From contig RPFO01000310.1 of assembly GCA_009746045.1 (NCBI GenBank), forward strand, positions 355,234 through 419,233: a stretch of 64,000 nt of DNA. The letters run 5' to 3'. This DNA comes from Mesostigma viride (Eukaryota; Streptophyta; Mesostigmatophyceae; Mesostigmatales; Mesostigmataceae). The notes beneath the pieces were generated by a model. The model was given only the letters and a program-made list of their open reading frames with translations, was not told the DNA's origin and did not search any database. Shown here piece by piece: positions 21,680-32,440 of this stretch. A program made the position numbers and the translations under genes. How positions within the stretch are numbered: position 1 is the stretch's first letter; the number at the start of each line of letters is the position of its first letter.

Positions 21680-22261
21680 GTGCTGAGAATCGTGACCGAT
21701 GATGGTCGGTTTTGAGTGCTGGCAGACGGCATCTTGTGGAAAAGGAACACGAAGTGTGTTATGACTGTTGTATGTGTCTTATTCCCCCCTCTGGCAGAAT
21801 GAAACAGAGGGAATACGAGATTTGATGCCTTTGACGGCGTACCCTGAGCTCCCATGGGAACATGGCGCTTTCCGATATGTACCAGGTTCTTTGTCGCCCG
21901 GCATCCTGCGGTTGCATGCATTTCAAGACTAGAAAATGTCTCTGGTTCGTTCTGCTTGGCTGCCATATTTAGCCCCGTTTGGAAAATATGGACCATCGAG
22001 CACTTGACAACCCGATTCCCAGATGGTGTGCAGGAACTTAGTGTACAGATGATAGCTTTACTCTCAAATTTTTAAAGCTTGGTGAGCATAACTTGCAGGC
22101 ACCATAAAAATGTCAGCAGTTGGTGTTGCTCCCAAGGTTAATCATCCTGAGCTTCTTTTGAGATGTGTGTTGTGCATGAAGGCATGCGGCACACTTTGGT
22201 TATGTATTATTTCAATGGGTACACCAGTGTTCTGTGTTGTGACTTCTGCTTTGGAGAAACA
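21680..22261. other. 3' flank of the coiled-coil gene, nothing recognised
   Basis: AT-richer, with no ORF of interest and no repeat family seen. Confidence 0.4.
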
Positions 22262-22394
22262 CTACATTAAATTTAAAAATTAAATTATAACGTGACTCCG
22301 TATGGAGATCTTGTAGCACGTTTTCCATTGCTGGTGGGCAGGGATGAGCGGAGCAGCAAAAACTAATTAAGCTAATTCTATCTAATCTAATCTA
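22262..22394 (-). mobile_element. Retroelement 3' end, family C copy 1
   Basis: Minus-oriented: an A/T tail (AATTTAAAAATTAAATTATAAC) on the left, then the CTCCGTATGGAG hairpin remnant and GTAGCACGTTTTCCATTG. Similar copies lie at 23838-23990 and 24280-24440. Confidence 0.5.
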
Positions 22395-22940
22395 ATCCTC
22401 ACCGCCGACCTGGCCCGCAAGCTGGACGGCGCGGTCACCAACATGCTGCGATCCATTTTCGGAGTAGGATATGCTGCTCATGTCCACAATGAGGACCTGT
22501 ACCTAGGCATGCCATATATCACCAGCACCATTAAGCAGCGACGCCTGCAGCTAGTAGGGCACCTAGCTCGCACCAACCAGGTAGACACCTCACGTGGCCC
22601 CCCCGCGGGACTGCGCCCAGCTCGATCAGCCTGGCCGGCACCTCCTGACGTGGGCCGGGCCCCGTGACGCTAGACGCCGTAAGGCCCGCACCTTCAAAGA
22701 ACAGCTAGTAGAGGATATCCATATGGGGGGCCTAGGCCTCTCCGTGATTTGGAAAAAGATGATATGGACAAGGCCAAGTGGGCCTAGGTCATAGAGGACA
22801 ACGAGCCCCCCCCCGCGTGGGGAAGCGCCCGCGTGTGCAGACCCGCGGGAGACACGCCAGACAGATCCCCTAGGGTAGAACTTTGATGTTGATAATACAT
22901 GTTGTAGGTACGTAGCTGTTGTAGATAGATTAGACCGGTA
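22395..22940 (+). pseudogene. 5'-truncated LINE, C-terminal ORF2 fragment (left part)
   Basis: Encodes the end of the same LINE protein as 24964-26942: TADLARKLDGAVTNMLRSIF, GMPYITSTIKQRRLQLVGHL, and after a frameshift near 22640-22665 RKARTFKEQLVED and GLGLSVIWKKM. The 3' UTR follows to TTAGACCGGTA at 22940, where a family B element is inserted. The LINE resumes at 23548. Confidence 0.85.
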
Positions 22941-23535
22941 ATTAATTAAAATCATAGCTCCGTGGGGAGCATGTGTAACACATAGCCCTGAGAAAGGGGC
23001 ATCTATGGGTTTGTAATACAATCAGGGCGACAACCTGCAGGTGTAGGATGTACAACTATCACCTGCTCTGGGTGCACTAGGTGCACCTGCACCTCCATGA
23101 TGGTTCATGCCTCCTAAACAAGCACAGGCACCCAGGGGGGGCTTGAGGAGAGGGCCTAGAAGGCCTGCATGACATATGGGGTGGAAGGTACATGTGGAGT
23201 AGGCTATAGCTTAGTAGGGTACATGGCCTCTCAGCAGGGAGTAACTCCCTGCATGGGCAAAGCATGACTCGACATTGCTACGGCTATTGCAAGGGCGGGT
23301 GTGGGCCCATCACGTAGGCATACATGGCCACGTCACTAAGCTTTCTAGTCTACACTACTGCTATATATATATTCCCTAGGCTGGGGTGGCTGGGGTGGCT
23401 GGGGTTGCAGGGGTCACCTGCCAGGGCTTGTGGGCGACGTAGATGTCCGCCCCCTTCCAGTAGACCGGCTTCTGCCCCGCCGTCTGCCAAAGCTGGAGGT
23501 AGGTCGGCCATAACTCCCGTCGCCGTTTATATATT
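22941..23535 (-). mobile_element. 5'-truncated ORF1-type element (family B) inserted in a LINE 3' UTR
   Basis: On the minus strand it holds the last 50 or so codons of ORF1 (23528-23376: ELWPTYLQLWQTAGQKPVYW, then a stop at 23376). A 3' UTR homologous to 40317-39845 follows, ending with the CTCC..GGAG-type hairpin and an ATTAATTAAAAT tail. The flanks are 12-bp direct repeats ATTAGACCGGTA at 22929-22940 and 23536-23547, read as a target-site duplication. Confidence 0.85.
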
Positions 23536-23547
23536 ATTAGACCGGTA

Positions 23548-23602
23548 GGACCGGGTCTCTGCCCTTAATTTCTTCCTGTTGTGCACATTAATTAATTAAT
23601 GA
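23548..23602 (+). mobile_element. LINE 3' terminus (right part of interrupted copy)
   Basis: Continuation of the 22395-22940 LINE after the inserted element: GGGTCTCTGCCCTTAATTTC, CCTGTTGTGCACA, then ATTAATTAATTAATG. This block is shared with family A 3' ends, linking RT-bearing and RT-less elements. Confidence 0.65.
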
Positions 23603-23660
23603 ACAGGCACGTGACTGCGTCATGCACGTGAGCATAAGTCCTCAGTGGGAGGCCGGGAAC
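23603..23660 (-). mobile_element. Retroelement 3' end, family D (minus fragment)
   Basis: The hairpin CACGTGACTGCGTCATGCACGTG (arms CACGTG / CACGTG) is the reverse of the family D terminus at 6174-6208. It abuts the plus-strand LINE tail, giving a tail-to-tail junction. Confidence 0.5.
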
Positions 23661-23837
23661 ATGGGATGGAATGGATGGTGTAAGCTATCCAGGTCCTAGT
23701 TACAGGGTTGTGGGCACCGCGGCCCGAATCGCTATGAATGCACCATACGCGGTCACATGCGGAGCCCCCACAGACTTGGGGGTGGTCTGGACTTCATCAC
23801 TACTTGCCATCTATCCTTGCGTACCATCTGCCTCCAT

Positions 23838-23990
23838 TAAAATTAAATTAAAATTAAATTATAACATGCCTCCGTTGGGAGATCATGTAGCACATATTCC
23901 ATGATGGATGGGTGGGGTGGAGGAAGCCGCGTAATCGAACTATCCTAACTCTAAGCTATCTAGTCTAGAAAATCCTAACTACACTCCTAA
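23838..23990 (-). mobile_element. Retroelement 3' end, family C copy 2
   Basis: An A-rich tail (AAATTAAAATTAAATTATAAC) is followed by the CTCCGTTGGGAG hairpin and GTAGCACATATTCC, then about 100 bp closely matching 24280-24440. Confidence 0.6.
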
Positions 23991-24029
23991 ATCTGCCTCC
24001 ATATTACAGACAAACCAGGAGGCTGCATG

Positions 24030-24285
24030 CCCGGGTGTGAGCCCGTCACGTCTAGTGTAGCACATGTCCATGCCGAGTCTATCACGAAAAGTCCACGGGT
24101 GGCGGCCCTGCCGCGCGCGCGGCCTGGGGCACGCCAGGTGAGGACATATCGCCCAGGCTGGGCGGGCTTGGTGCCATGCAGCTGGTCTATCTGACGGTTG
24201 TGCACATATACAGGCCGGGATTAAAAGCACTGCGGTGCTCTGTGACCCCCCAACGGGAGCACGAGTTTAAATAATTAATTAAAGT
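24030..24285 (+). mobile_element. Retroelement 3' end, family A (plus fragment)
   Basis: GTTGTGCACA, GGGATTAAAAGC and a hairpin with arms GTGCTCT and GGGAGCAC near 24234-24261, followed by TTTAAATAATTAATT. The tail fuses with the inverted family C copy next to it. Confidence 0.6.
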
Positions 24286-24440
24286 AAAGTAAATTATAAC
24301 ATGCCTCCGTTGGGAGATCATGTAGCACATATTCCTTGATGGATGGGTGGAGTGGAGGAAATGAGGAAGCCGCGTAATCGAACTAGTCTAACTCTAAGCT
24401 ATCTACTGATCTAGAAAGTCCTAACTACACTACTCATTAA
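24280..24440 (-). mobile_element. Retroelement 3' end, family C copy 3
   Basis: Near-identical to 23838-23990 over about 150 bp (shared CCTCCGTTGGGAGATCATGT, GGAAGCCGCGTAATCGAACT). The duplicated flank suggests either two insertions of one active source or a local duplication. Confidence 0.6.
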
Positions 24441-24639
24441 AACGCCTCCGCCTCTTGGGGGAGGTGGGCTTGCCCACGTGGGCTGGCGTGTGAGCCTTGA
24501 CAATCACTTCTGCCACCGCGTCTTGTTCTGCATGGCGATGCAAAGAAGGGATCGAGAGAGAGTGGATGCGGTGTTCAAACTGGGACCACTAGCTAGTCAG
24601 CCAGCAACATCTGGGTGTAGTTCGTGGCATGTTTCCCTA

Positions 24640-24771
24640 CCCTTTTTGGAATGTCCTTGGGGCCAGGCCAGGTCAAAATTAATATGCGGCCCTGGCTGGC
24701 CAAGCCGCTGGGGGGCGGCCAGACCAAGGGCGGTGTCGACCCGGCTGGTGCGAGCAAGATGTCCTACAAAT
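24640..24771 (-). pseudogene. Old LINE remnant, distal part (interrupted)
   Basis: The minus strand reads VGHLARTSRVDT and then degraded sequence corresponding to VGHLARTNQVDTSRGPPAG of the intact copy. It continues on the other side of the younger LINE at 26943, with the duplicated CCTACAAAT at the break. Confidence 0.65.
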
Positions 24772-26942
24772 TAATTAATTAATTAATTAGACTCGTGCTC
24801 GGGACCGTTGGGGAGTCACGGAGCATTAACCCCGATGAATGGATGGATGGGTGCACACATTCCTACCGGTCTAATCTATCTACATTGGCTACATACTACA
24901 TCTATCTAACAACATTCTATCTACGTCATCTATCTAGGCAGCCGCACGCTGCCCTAGGGGGAGCTATCTAGCGTGTCTCCCGCGGGATTGCACACGCGGG
25001 CGCTTCCCCACTGGGGGGGGCTCGTTGTCCTCTATGACCTGGGCCCACTTGGCCTTGTCCATCATCTTCTTCCAAATCACGGAGAGGCCTAGGCCCCCCA
25101 TGTCCTCTACTAGCTGTTCTTTGAAGGTGCGGGCCTTGCGGCGTCTAACATCACTGGGCCCAGCCCACGTCAGGAGGTGCCGGCCAGGCTGGGCTGGTCG
25201 CAGTCCTGCGGGGGGGCCACGTGAGGTGTCTACCTGGTTGGTGCGAGCTAGGTGCCCTACTAGCTGCAGGCGGCGTTGCTTAATTGTGCTGGTGATATAG
25301 GGCATGCCCTGGTACAGGTCCTCATTGCGGACATGAGCAGCATATCCTACTCTGAAAATGGAACGCAGCATGCTGGTGACCGCGCCGTCCAGCTTGCGGG
25401 CCAGGTCGGCGGTGAGGGTCCACGTCTCGGCGCCATACGTGAGAACAGGAAGGACGAGGACCTTGAACAGGTCCTGTTTCTCGATCTTGCCCAGGGGCTT
25501 GCGCCATAGGGCCCGGTACTGGCGTAAAGCGTGCCAGGCGAGGGAGATGCGGTGGTCCACATCCACCTCGCAGCTAGGGAGCAGGCTGCCCAGCAGCTTA
25601 ACGCGGTCCCGATACAGGACTCGAGAGCCGTCTAGGAGATAGAGGGGCGGCGCTGAGGTGGTGAGCCCAACCGCCAGAGCCTCTGTCTTCTTGCTGACCT
25701 CAAGCCCCACTGCCCGGGCCTCGAGCGGCCAGGCAGTCAAGCCATGTCTGCACGTGCTCAGTGTCCTCAAAGAGGGTGGTGTCGTCTGCGTAAATGATGT
25801 CTGCGAGCCGAATCTCCGTGTCCGCACCGCCATGCCAGAATTTGTTAGCAACCTGCACTCCTGGTTCCCTGCCCACGATGCGGGCAAATCGCTTGCGCGC
25901 CTGAATCATTACGTATTCGACAACAATAATGAACAGGTAGGGCGACAGCACGCAGCCCTGCCACACACCCTTCTGTAAAGGGCATGGGGGCGTGGTCCCG
26001 TAAGAAGTGCGCACCGAAGTGGTGGACCCTTCATACAGGTTGCGGATGACAGCAATCAGAGGGCGGGGGATCCGGAACAACTCGAGGATGTCCCAAAGCG
26101 CAGGCCAGAAAACCGAATCGAAGGCTTTGATGAAGTCCACCAGCACAAGGTGCAAAGGGGACTCACCAGGCTGAAGGCGTTGCAGTTCCTCCACCAGTCG
26201 GCGAGTAGCGAAGAGCGCCTGTACTGTGTTGCGACCTGAACGGAAGCCGTGCTGAGTCTCGCTGAGGTGACCGTCCAGGGCCGTGCGCAGGCGGTTCAGG
26301 ATGAGCCGCATAAGAAGCTTGAGGGGGGCACTTTGAATGCACACCCCTCTGTAGTTGCCGGGGTCGGCAGGCGACCCCTTGTTCTTGTACAGCATCGTGC
26401 GAAAACTGTGTTGCCAGGCCGCTGGAGGTGGTTGCGACGACAGCAGAAGGCGGTTGCAGATGTCCCGGAAGAGCAGCATAACACCTGTGTCCTCGAATTC
26501 GGCTGCAAGTTTTACAACTGCGGCCGGAATCTCGTCAGAGCCGGTGGCTGCGTCATAACGCAGGCGCTGGACCGCCTCCGTGACCTCGCGAGAGGTGAAA
26601 GGAGGCATGTCAGACGGGTCGCCAAGTGGGCCGACCAGCGGGGGACTAGGTAGTCCGCCGCTGACCTAGGCGGGGCCGGGGGCCCTGCGGGGCCGGCCAG
26701 GGCGGCCGGGCGGGCGGCGGCGGCTGGGAGCAGGGGTGGGGGCGGCGCAGCTGTCCCCACGACCTCGGCCGTGGCCGTGGCCCAGGTACGAAGCCGCTTG
26801 GCTGGGGCGCCGGGGACGTCGTGGCGGTGGGGCCGGCCGAGGCCGTCCGGGTGCCCGAGGCGCTTGTACCAGAACCAGGCCCCCTTGCCGTCGTGCTTCT
26901 GCTGGCAGCTGCGCAGGTCCTTGACCATCTGCTGAGCACAGC
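24772..26942 (-). mobile_element. LINE retrotransposon, 5'-truncated, with reverse transcriptase
   Basis: About 2.17 kb on the minus strand, flanked by 9-bp direct repeats CCTACAAAT (24763-24771 and 26943-26951). From the 5' end: a linker with CQQKHDGKGAWFWYKRLGH, the RT domain, a C-terminal region and a 3' UTR. The end shows a degraded version of the family A hairpin (TGCTCCGTGACTCCCCAACG) and a TTAA tail at 24772-24790. The endonuclease domain is absent, lost by 5' truncation. Confidence 0.88.
24964..26928 (-). pseudogene. LINE ORF2: reverse transcriptase, frameshifted
   Basis: RT motifs in order: KNKGSPADPGNYRGV, QHGFRSGRNT, VDFIKAFDSVFW, GVWQGCVLSP (Trp where Arg is usual) and IIYADDTTLF. 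The C-terminal half (YGAETWTLTADLARKLDGAV, STIKQRRLQLVGHLARTNQV, SVIWKKMMDKAKWAQVIEDN) is in another frame, so one frameshift lies near 25715-25725. A second shift at about 26640 separates the linker from RT. It resembles plant/algal non-LTR RTs; the clade was not determined. Confidence 0.88.
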
Positions 26943-26951
26943 CCTACAAAT

Positions 26952-27217
26952 GCTATGGCCTACGCTGCCTATAATCTAATTAATTACTGCAGCCGGCGAA
27001 TGGCAGCAGTAAATGCTGGTGGCACGCGGTCCACAGCCAGGATGGCCGAAAGAGCCTCCCAGAGGACGGTGTCAAAAGCCTTGAAATAGTTGGTCAACAA
27101 AAATGAAGACCTGCGGAAAACCGTCAGGGCAAATGCAACGCACCTCCTACACCAGCCGGCGCGCCCATGCAACAGTGTTATACGGCCACTACGGAAACCC
27201 ATCGATCTACCAAACAC
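26952..27217 (-). pseudogene. Old LINE remnant, proximal part with RT fragment
   Basis: Minus strand: FLLTNYFKAFDTVLWEALSA is the RT motif with FKAFD, followed after an internal deletion by sequence matching the STIKQRRLQLVGHL coding region. Together with 24640-24771 it forms one older LINE split by the 2.17-kb younger one. Confidence 0.7.
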
Positions 27218-27249
27218 ATCATGCTTGGTAGCTGTATTTAAATGTATAT

Positions 27250-27400
27250 TGGTCTATGCATTAAATGGAATATTATTATTATGTAACATATCTCCGTTGG
27301 GAGGACATGTAGCACATATCCCTGAGACGGGGCATATGGCTTTTTATTCAATCTGGGCGCTACTTCCTGCAAGGGTACTTGGATAACCTGGCAATTTCCT
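27250..27400 (-). mobile_element. Retroelement 3' end, family B fragment
   Basis: ATCTCCGTTGGGAGGACATG, then AGCACATATCCCTGAGAC, GGGGCATATGGCTTTT and CTACTTCCTGCAAGGGTA match 39868-39960 and the reverse of 50720-50870. No ORF. Confidence 0.6.
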
Positions 27401-27775
27401 ATTATTATTCCTTCGATGCAGATCTATGGTGAAAATTTCTACAAACCAGTTGGTTGTCCTTGCCATGCACCCGGTACCCAGGCTAGCTTTCACAGGAATG
27501 TACATAAATTATATGGAATAAGGTCAGCTCCTGTTGTCCACCGAGCATTGCAAAGAGTGAGCTCCCACTCAGTATCATGTATGTCTGCAAATCACACTGA
27601 AATTTTGACTCCGTCTCATGGCTCATATGGGGTGAACTGCCGGTATATCTCTCTAGAGGAATGTCCACGCAGAAGTGACAGGGAACTGTACACACACGGC
27701 TGAGATAAAGGAATTAGGCTATCATATGCAGCTACGTTAGTTCGCAAGACCCCTTTAGATCTATGACATGCAAGG
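27401..27775. other. No gene recognised
   Basis: Short frames without domain similarity. It would contain the 3' UTR of the minus-strand SET gene. Confidence 0.35.
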
Positions 27776-30700
27776 CTACTCTGACCAGTCTCTTTCCACC
27801 GGAGGGTAACTCGGCAAGAAGCCGTAAGATACCAGGTAGTCCTCTGGCAGCTTGCCGCAGCCATAGTCCATGAACAGCTGCTCCCCTCGGTCAATGCGCC
27901 GCGAGGCAATGAGCTTCCACCCGTCCTCGGTGCCATAGCTGGCATGGGCGGTAAACGACGCATGCGAGTTGGAACCGCCCTCTTCCAAGGGGTCTTGAAT
28001 CACGCAGCATGCGCGGTCCGCGCTGTGGTTGAGCATATCCGCTGCGAACAGAGGAGAACATTTCGCAAGGAGCCAGGGTTGGGGTTAGCTGAGGCCTGAG
28101 AGAGGGGCGCAGTTGTGGCAACAGGACTTTGGAACCTGCTAGGGTTGGGGCGTCTCTTCTAATGCCCCAATCGCTACAGGAAAATTATCCAACCTTCACT
28201 TCTGACCAACACATATAACCAACGGCAGGCCCTTCACCTCTGCCACACATACCTCATACTCGCTCTCGCTTCCACCAGGTGCACCCGCGGAGACAACAAA
28301 ACTTAACGCAGGACCTCTGGCATGATTTTGCGACTAACAATTTAGGGGAACCTGATCCTAGACTTAGCACTTATCGCATATCCACAAGGATGAAAGGGGA
28401 CCCGCACTAACTTCCACTTGATCTGTCACAAATTCATCGGGCAAGTAGCTCTGCCCCTTGCTGCCTCTAACACACACCGACACACCGACACACCGACACA
28501 CCGACACACCGACACACCGACACACCGACACACCGACACACCGACACACCGACACAACGACACAACGACACACGCGCACATCCCGTTGTGCCAATGATGT
28601 CCATGCTGTCACACAAGCTGATGTAGCTCTGCATGCATTTCTGCCTCTACCACACCCACACACACATTCACACCCACACACCCGCGCACGTGCCCCTAGT
28701 CATGCCCTGTCTATTCTGTCCCACGTACCCACGGGGATGAGGCAGGCCTCGTGCTCACTCCCCCCATATCCCCGCAACAGGAACGCGCGCGTGTGGACGA
28801 TCGCCATCGCCCAGCGCCACTCCGCCAGCGACGGGACGCGGCCCTGCCACTGCTTGCCCCCGCCACGGCCGCCGCCGTCCTCTACAGTGACCGCGGTGGG
28901 AGGTAAAACACTGCCATCTGCGACCGGGGCGGACTCATTGTCACCGAAGCCGCCAGCCGGCCCTCCAGTGGAACTGCTGGCAGTAGTTGAACTAGCAGTC
29001 ATCACGCTGCCAGTATTGCCACTGGCATCATCCACTAGTCTGCCGTTTCGATCCACAGCGTTTCGATAATTGGCCATCCCCCGATTGATGCTGCCCCCGC
29101 GGCCCCCGCGGCCACCGGCAACAGTGGCGACACTGACATGATCGCCGCCGCCGTGCACATGTCGGGGCAAATTTCTGACGTCATCACGTGCGGCAATGGT
29201 CAGCGGCGCGGGTGGCACCACTGCCGGCATGCCAGGTGGCGGAGCGCTGCCGTTGTCCTCGGTAGCCAGAATCCTCGCCACGGGAGGCTCGGTCGGCCCT
29301 TGGGCGTTCGTGACCGGGTTTGGCACCAGAGCGGTGTCCTCGCTGAACCCATCATTAGACCAGCAGCCGCCACCGAACAGGCCAGCACTGGCTCCCCCGC
29401 AACCCTGGGACCCAGCCGACACGGTGATCCCCTCTGGTTGCTCCTCGAATAGCCGCACGTACAACGAGTCCATGTGCCGCTCTCGCTCCCTCAGGTGCTC
29501 GAGCACCTGGGGGAAGGGTGCCGTGAGCGCCAGTTTCACTGCGGGGGGAGCGAAGAGCAGCAGGCCCGGGCAGGCGGGGAGAGAGGCGAGGAACGGGGAC
29601 CAGTAGGAGGTGTTGGGCGGCCGCCAGGTCTCAAGCAGCAGGAAGAGGGCAATCTTGGCATCCCAGAACTGGTGGGCGGCGGGGGGGAGGGGGGGGGACC
29701 AGAGATGGCAAGTGTTGGGGGGGCACAGAAAGGAGGCAGGGGAAAGGGAGGGCAGTGAGGAGGTAAGGCAGGGGGTAAGGATGAGAGCGGGTAAAGATGA
29801 GCAGGTGCAAGGGAGGATAAAAGGCGGATGCATCCCGTCACCTGCTGCATGTGCCTGAACTGAGGAATGCGATGAAATAGCGAATGCGTGTACGTCCCTA
29901 TCACTTCCCTCACCTGCCACATGCTGCCAATCACCCCCCTCACCAGCAGCAAACCCCCTTGCGCGACCCCCTCACCTGGCTGCATGCCCCCATGCACCCC
30001 CTCACCTGCTGCATGCCCCCATGCACCCACTTGCCTGCTGCATGCCCCCATGCGCCCCCTCACCTGCTCCATGCCCAGGGATGCCATCAGGCTGTGTATA
30101 TCGGCGCACCCATCGGCCGTGGCTTCCGTGATGGCCATGTGCATGGGGATGACAGCGATGCATTCGCCGCGGTAGATCTGGAGCACGGCACAACCGCGGG
30201 GGCCAAAACGTGAGGCCAGGACCAGGAAGGGCAGGACCAGGCAGGGCAGGGCAGATTTAGTCGGGGCTGGGAAGGGCGGGCCAGGGCCGGGTGGGGCCGG
30301 GTGGGCCAGGGCCTGGGTGGGCCTGGGTGGTCCGGGGTGGGGCGGGGTAGACGGGGTGTTGCACGGCTCATTATGTCCACAAGCGGTAAAATGTTGGCTC
30401 GACAGGGGGAAAACCCGCAGCGGTTCGCACGTGGAGGCTGGGGTGTAAATCGCAAGCGAGGGGAGGAACCGCGGGGGCCCCCAAGTGAAGCAACTGAACA
30501 AGGGCATTTCCACAGATCGCGGTCTACCCAAATGCCATCGTACTATCTCTGTCACGAGGGGTTAGGAATGACCAACCACAACCAAAAAAGGCCAGACGCG
30601 GCCCAGCCCAAGGGTATATGAAACGAGAGGGAGAGATGCAGTTTGCTTTACCACTTGTAAGCGTGAAGGTCCAAAAGAGGACAGCAGAGATCTGGTCTTG

Positions 30701-32440
30701 GAATATCAGCCCCAAGCCAGGGAATCAGCCCCAAGCCAGGGAATCAGCCCCGAGCCAGGGAATCAGCCCCAAGCCAGGGAATCAGCCCCAAGCCAGGGAA
30801 TCAGCCCCGAGCCAGGAAATCAGCCCCAAGCCAGGGAATCAGGCCCCATCACAGCTCTGGGAAAACCCGCTTTAGGTTTAGGCCGTTGTCACGTATGGGC
30901 CCAAGGGAAAGGAAACTGCTTACCAACAACTGTCCCAGTTCTTGGCTACGAAATGCATTCTGCATGCACCCATGGTAGGACCCCTGCCTGCTCAAGCCTA
31001 GCGGAACCCGCCCATTATTATTGCTCAGCGTGCGCGTTGGTTAACTAGTGTGGCATGGGGGAAATAAGGATAGACCTCTACACGAAGAATATTCAACAAG
31101 GGCGTGCTTACTATTCATGGTCCTACACTAGGTCCTCAGTATCTATAGCCCCGTTCCTTCACTGTGGGAGCACACCAATGGCTTGAACGCACCTCCTGTC
31201 GCGCAAACAGGCCCCTGCCCGGCCCGGTGCCGCTCGCTCTCAGCTCAACCTGCATCAAATGAATGTGGTTGAAGCAAGACACCGCCAAAGCAGTGACCGC
31301 ACCACGCGCGTAAGAGGGCAAGGAATGATGGAAGCTCAAGTTGAATCCGACAGCTCAACCTGCATTGAACAGCAAGGTGTTGGATGGGGGCATTGGAAAG
31401 TGTCAAACCTTGGTAGTGGACTTGTGATGAGACGACACGTTCCATGCAATGATCACTAGTGGTGGTGGAACTTGGGATGATACGTTTCATGTAATGATAA
31501 CTAGTGGCCTGCAGGGGTTGTCTCATTGATACCAGAGCTTTGACATCCACGCCGATGATTTCTAGTTCTTGAAGCAATGGGTCGTCAAAGAAATGAGCCG
31601 TCAAAGACGCCGCGGAAAGGCATGTCAAACACACTCGTAAGTACAGCCACGCCACTGGCCGCTGACGGAAAAGGGAATAGGGTCACTGCCGTCACACCTT
31701 GCACGTATAGGTACCTGCAACTTAAGAATGCCATGGAAGATAGAGTTTGGAGGGGTGCGCTTCGTTTCACTCACCTTGTCCCTGTGCAGGTAGCCTCCAT
31801 TCAAGCGCATCCATTGGCTCATCAGCGGGACGTAGTCCTCGGCGCTGACAGGGTGCCATGCCGGGTGCTTGCACTGGGTGAGGGTGAGCTCGTCCTTCGA
31901 GATCCCCCTGGCAGCTCGCTCTTTCCGTTTGTAAAGCCAGACGAAGCCGACCACCACAGCAGCCCCAACGGAGAGGGAGAGCTGGTCGTTGAGGACAAAC
32001 AGCCAGGAGCACAGCACGCTTCCTGTTAGCAAACAAACATTGAAAGCCCGTCCCAATTACAGCGGCAATAGGAAGCCAAGACAGGATACTCTCTAAAATA
32101 TAATTACACTAAAGAACGAAACATTTCCACCCGAATTGTCTCGCCCTACTTGTAATTTTACCTAGCATGACTAGCTACATGAATTGAACAACCTTATACC
32201 AGGTCGGCTAAGTTGTGTAGAACATTGAGATCCCGACCACAACGAGAAAGAAGAACTAACCGTCACGTAGACGATGATGAGCTGAGCATTTATAAACGGG
32301 CCTTTCTCCATGGCTTCAGCTCGGGCTGTCAATTAAGTGGGCCTAAGTTGGGATCAATAAATTCAGCCACACGGATACATCCATGGCTAAACACGACTCG
32401 CAAGCTTACCGGTTCCTTGCCGACCAAAAAACGCTGGCAT
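27776..32440 (-). CDS. Membrane-anchored SET-domain lysine methyltransferase (LSMT/SETD3/6-like)
   Basis: Exons on the minus strand: 32440-32410, 32022-31775, 31249-31193, 30177-30064, (29859-29842), 29668-28729, 28041-27776. Phases agree and give 557 codons. Exon 1 encodes MPAFFGRQGTG. Exon 2 adds a hydrophobic helix (LSVGAAVVVGFVWLYKRKER), a single N-terminal membrane anchor that is not usual in this family. SET signatures: ELRASGTGPGRGLFARQE, YRGECIAVIPMHMAITEA, ALFLLLETWRPPNTSYWSPF, the iSET end EWRWAMAIVHTRAFLL, LIPVADMLNHSADRACCV (N-H-S motif across the exon 6/7 join) and GEQLFMDYGCGKLPEDYLVS. These enzymes methylate lysine or histidine on non-histone proteins with S-adenosylmethionine. 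The chain stops soon after SET, so a Rubisco-LSMT C-terminal domain is absent or encoded by an unseen exon. The 18-nt microexon may be a decoy copy of the exon 4 donor. Confidence 0.82.
28470..28573. repeat. ACACCG-type octamer microsatellite in SET-gene intron
   Basis: About twelve copies of ACACACCG inside the intron between 28728 and 28042; a looser CACACCCACA stretch follows to about 28690. Confidence 0.9.
29928..30075. repeat. About 30-bp repeats copying the SET exon 4 donor
   Basis: On the minus strand, units read GCATGCAGCAG|GTGAGGGGGT and repeat four or five times. The genuine donor is GGCATGGAGCAG|GTGAGGGGG at 30064/30063. The copies carry both exon edge and donor. Confidence 0.75.
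30703..30843. repeat. 19-bp tandem array in SET-gene intron 3
   Basis: About eight copies of GGGAATCAGCCCCAAGCCA, a few with GAG for AAG. Confidence 0.9.

Noticed and set aside
20300-21996. Long minus-strand ORFs (377 and 493 codons) opposite the coiled-coil gene
   Set aside because: GC-rich antisense shadows. The plus frame has heptad structure and a good start context.
28700-29920. Treating the 406-codon minus ORF as a stand-alone intronless gene
   Set aside because: Its first part is intron; the SET motifs are completed only by exons on both sides in matching phase.
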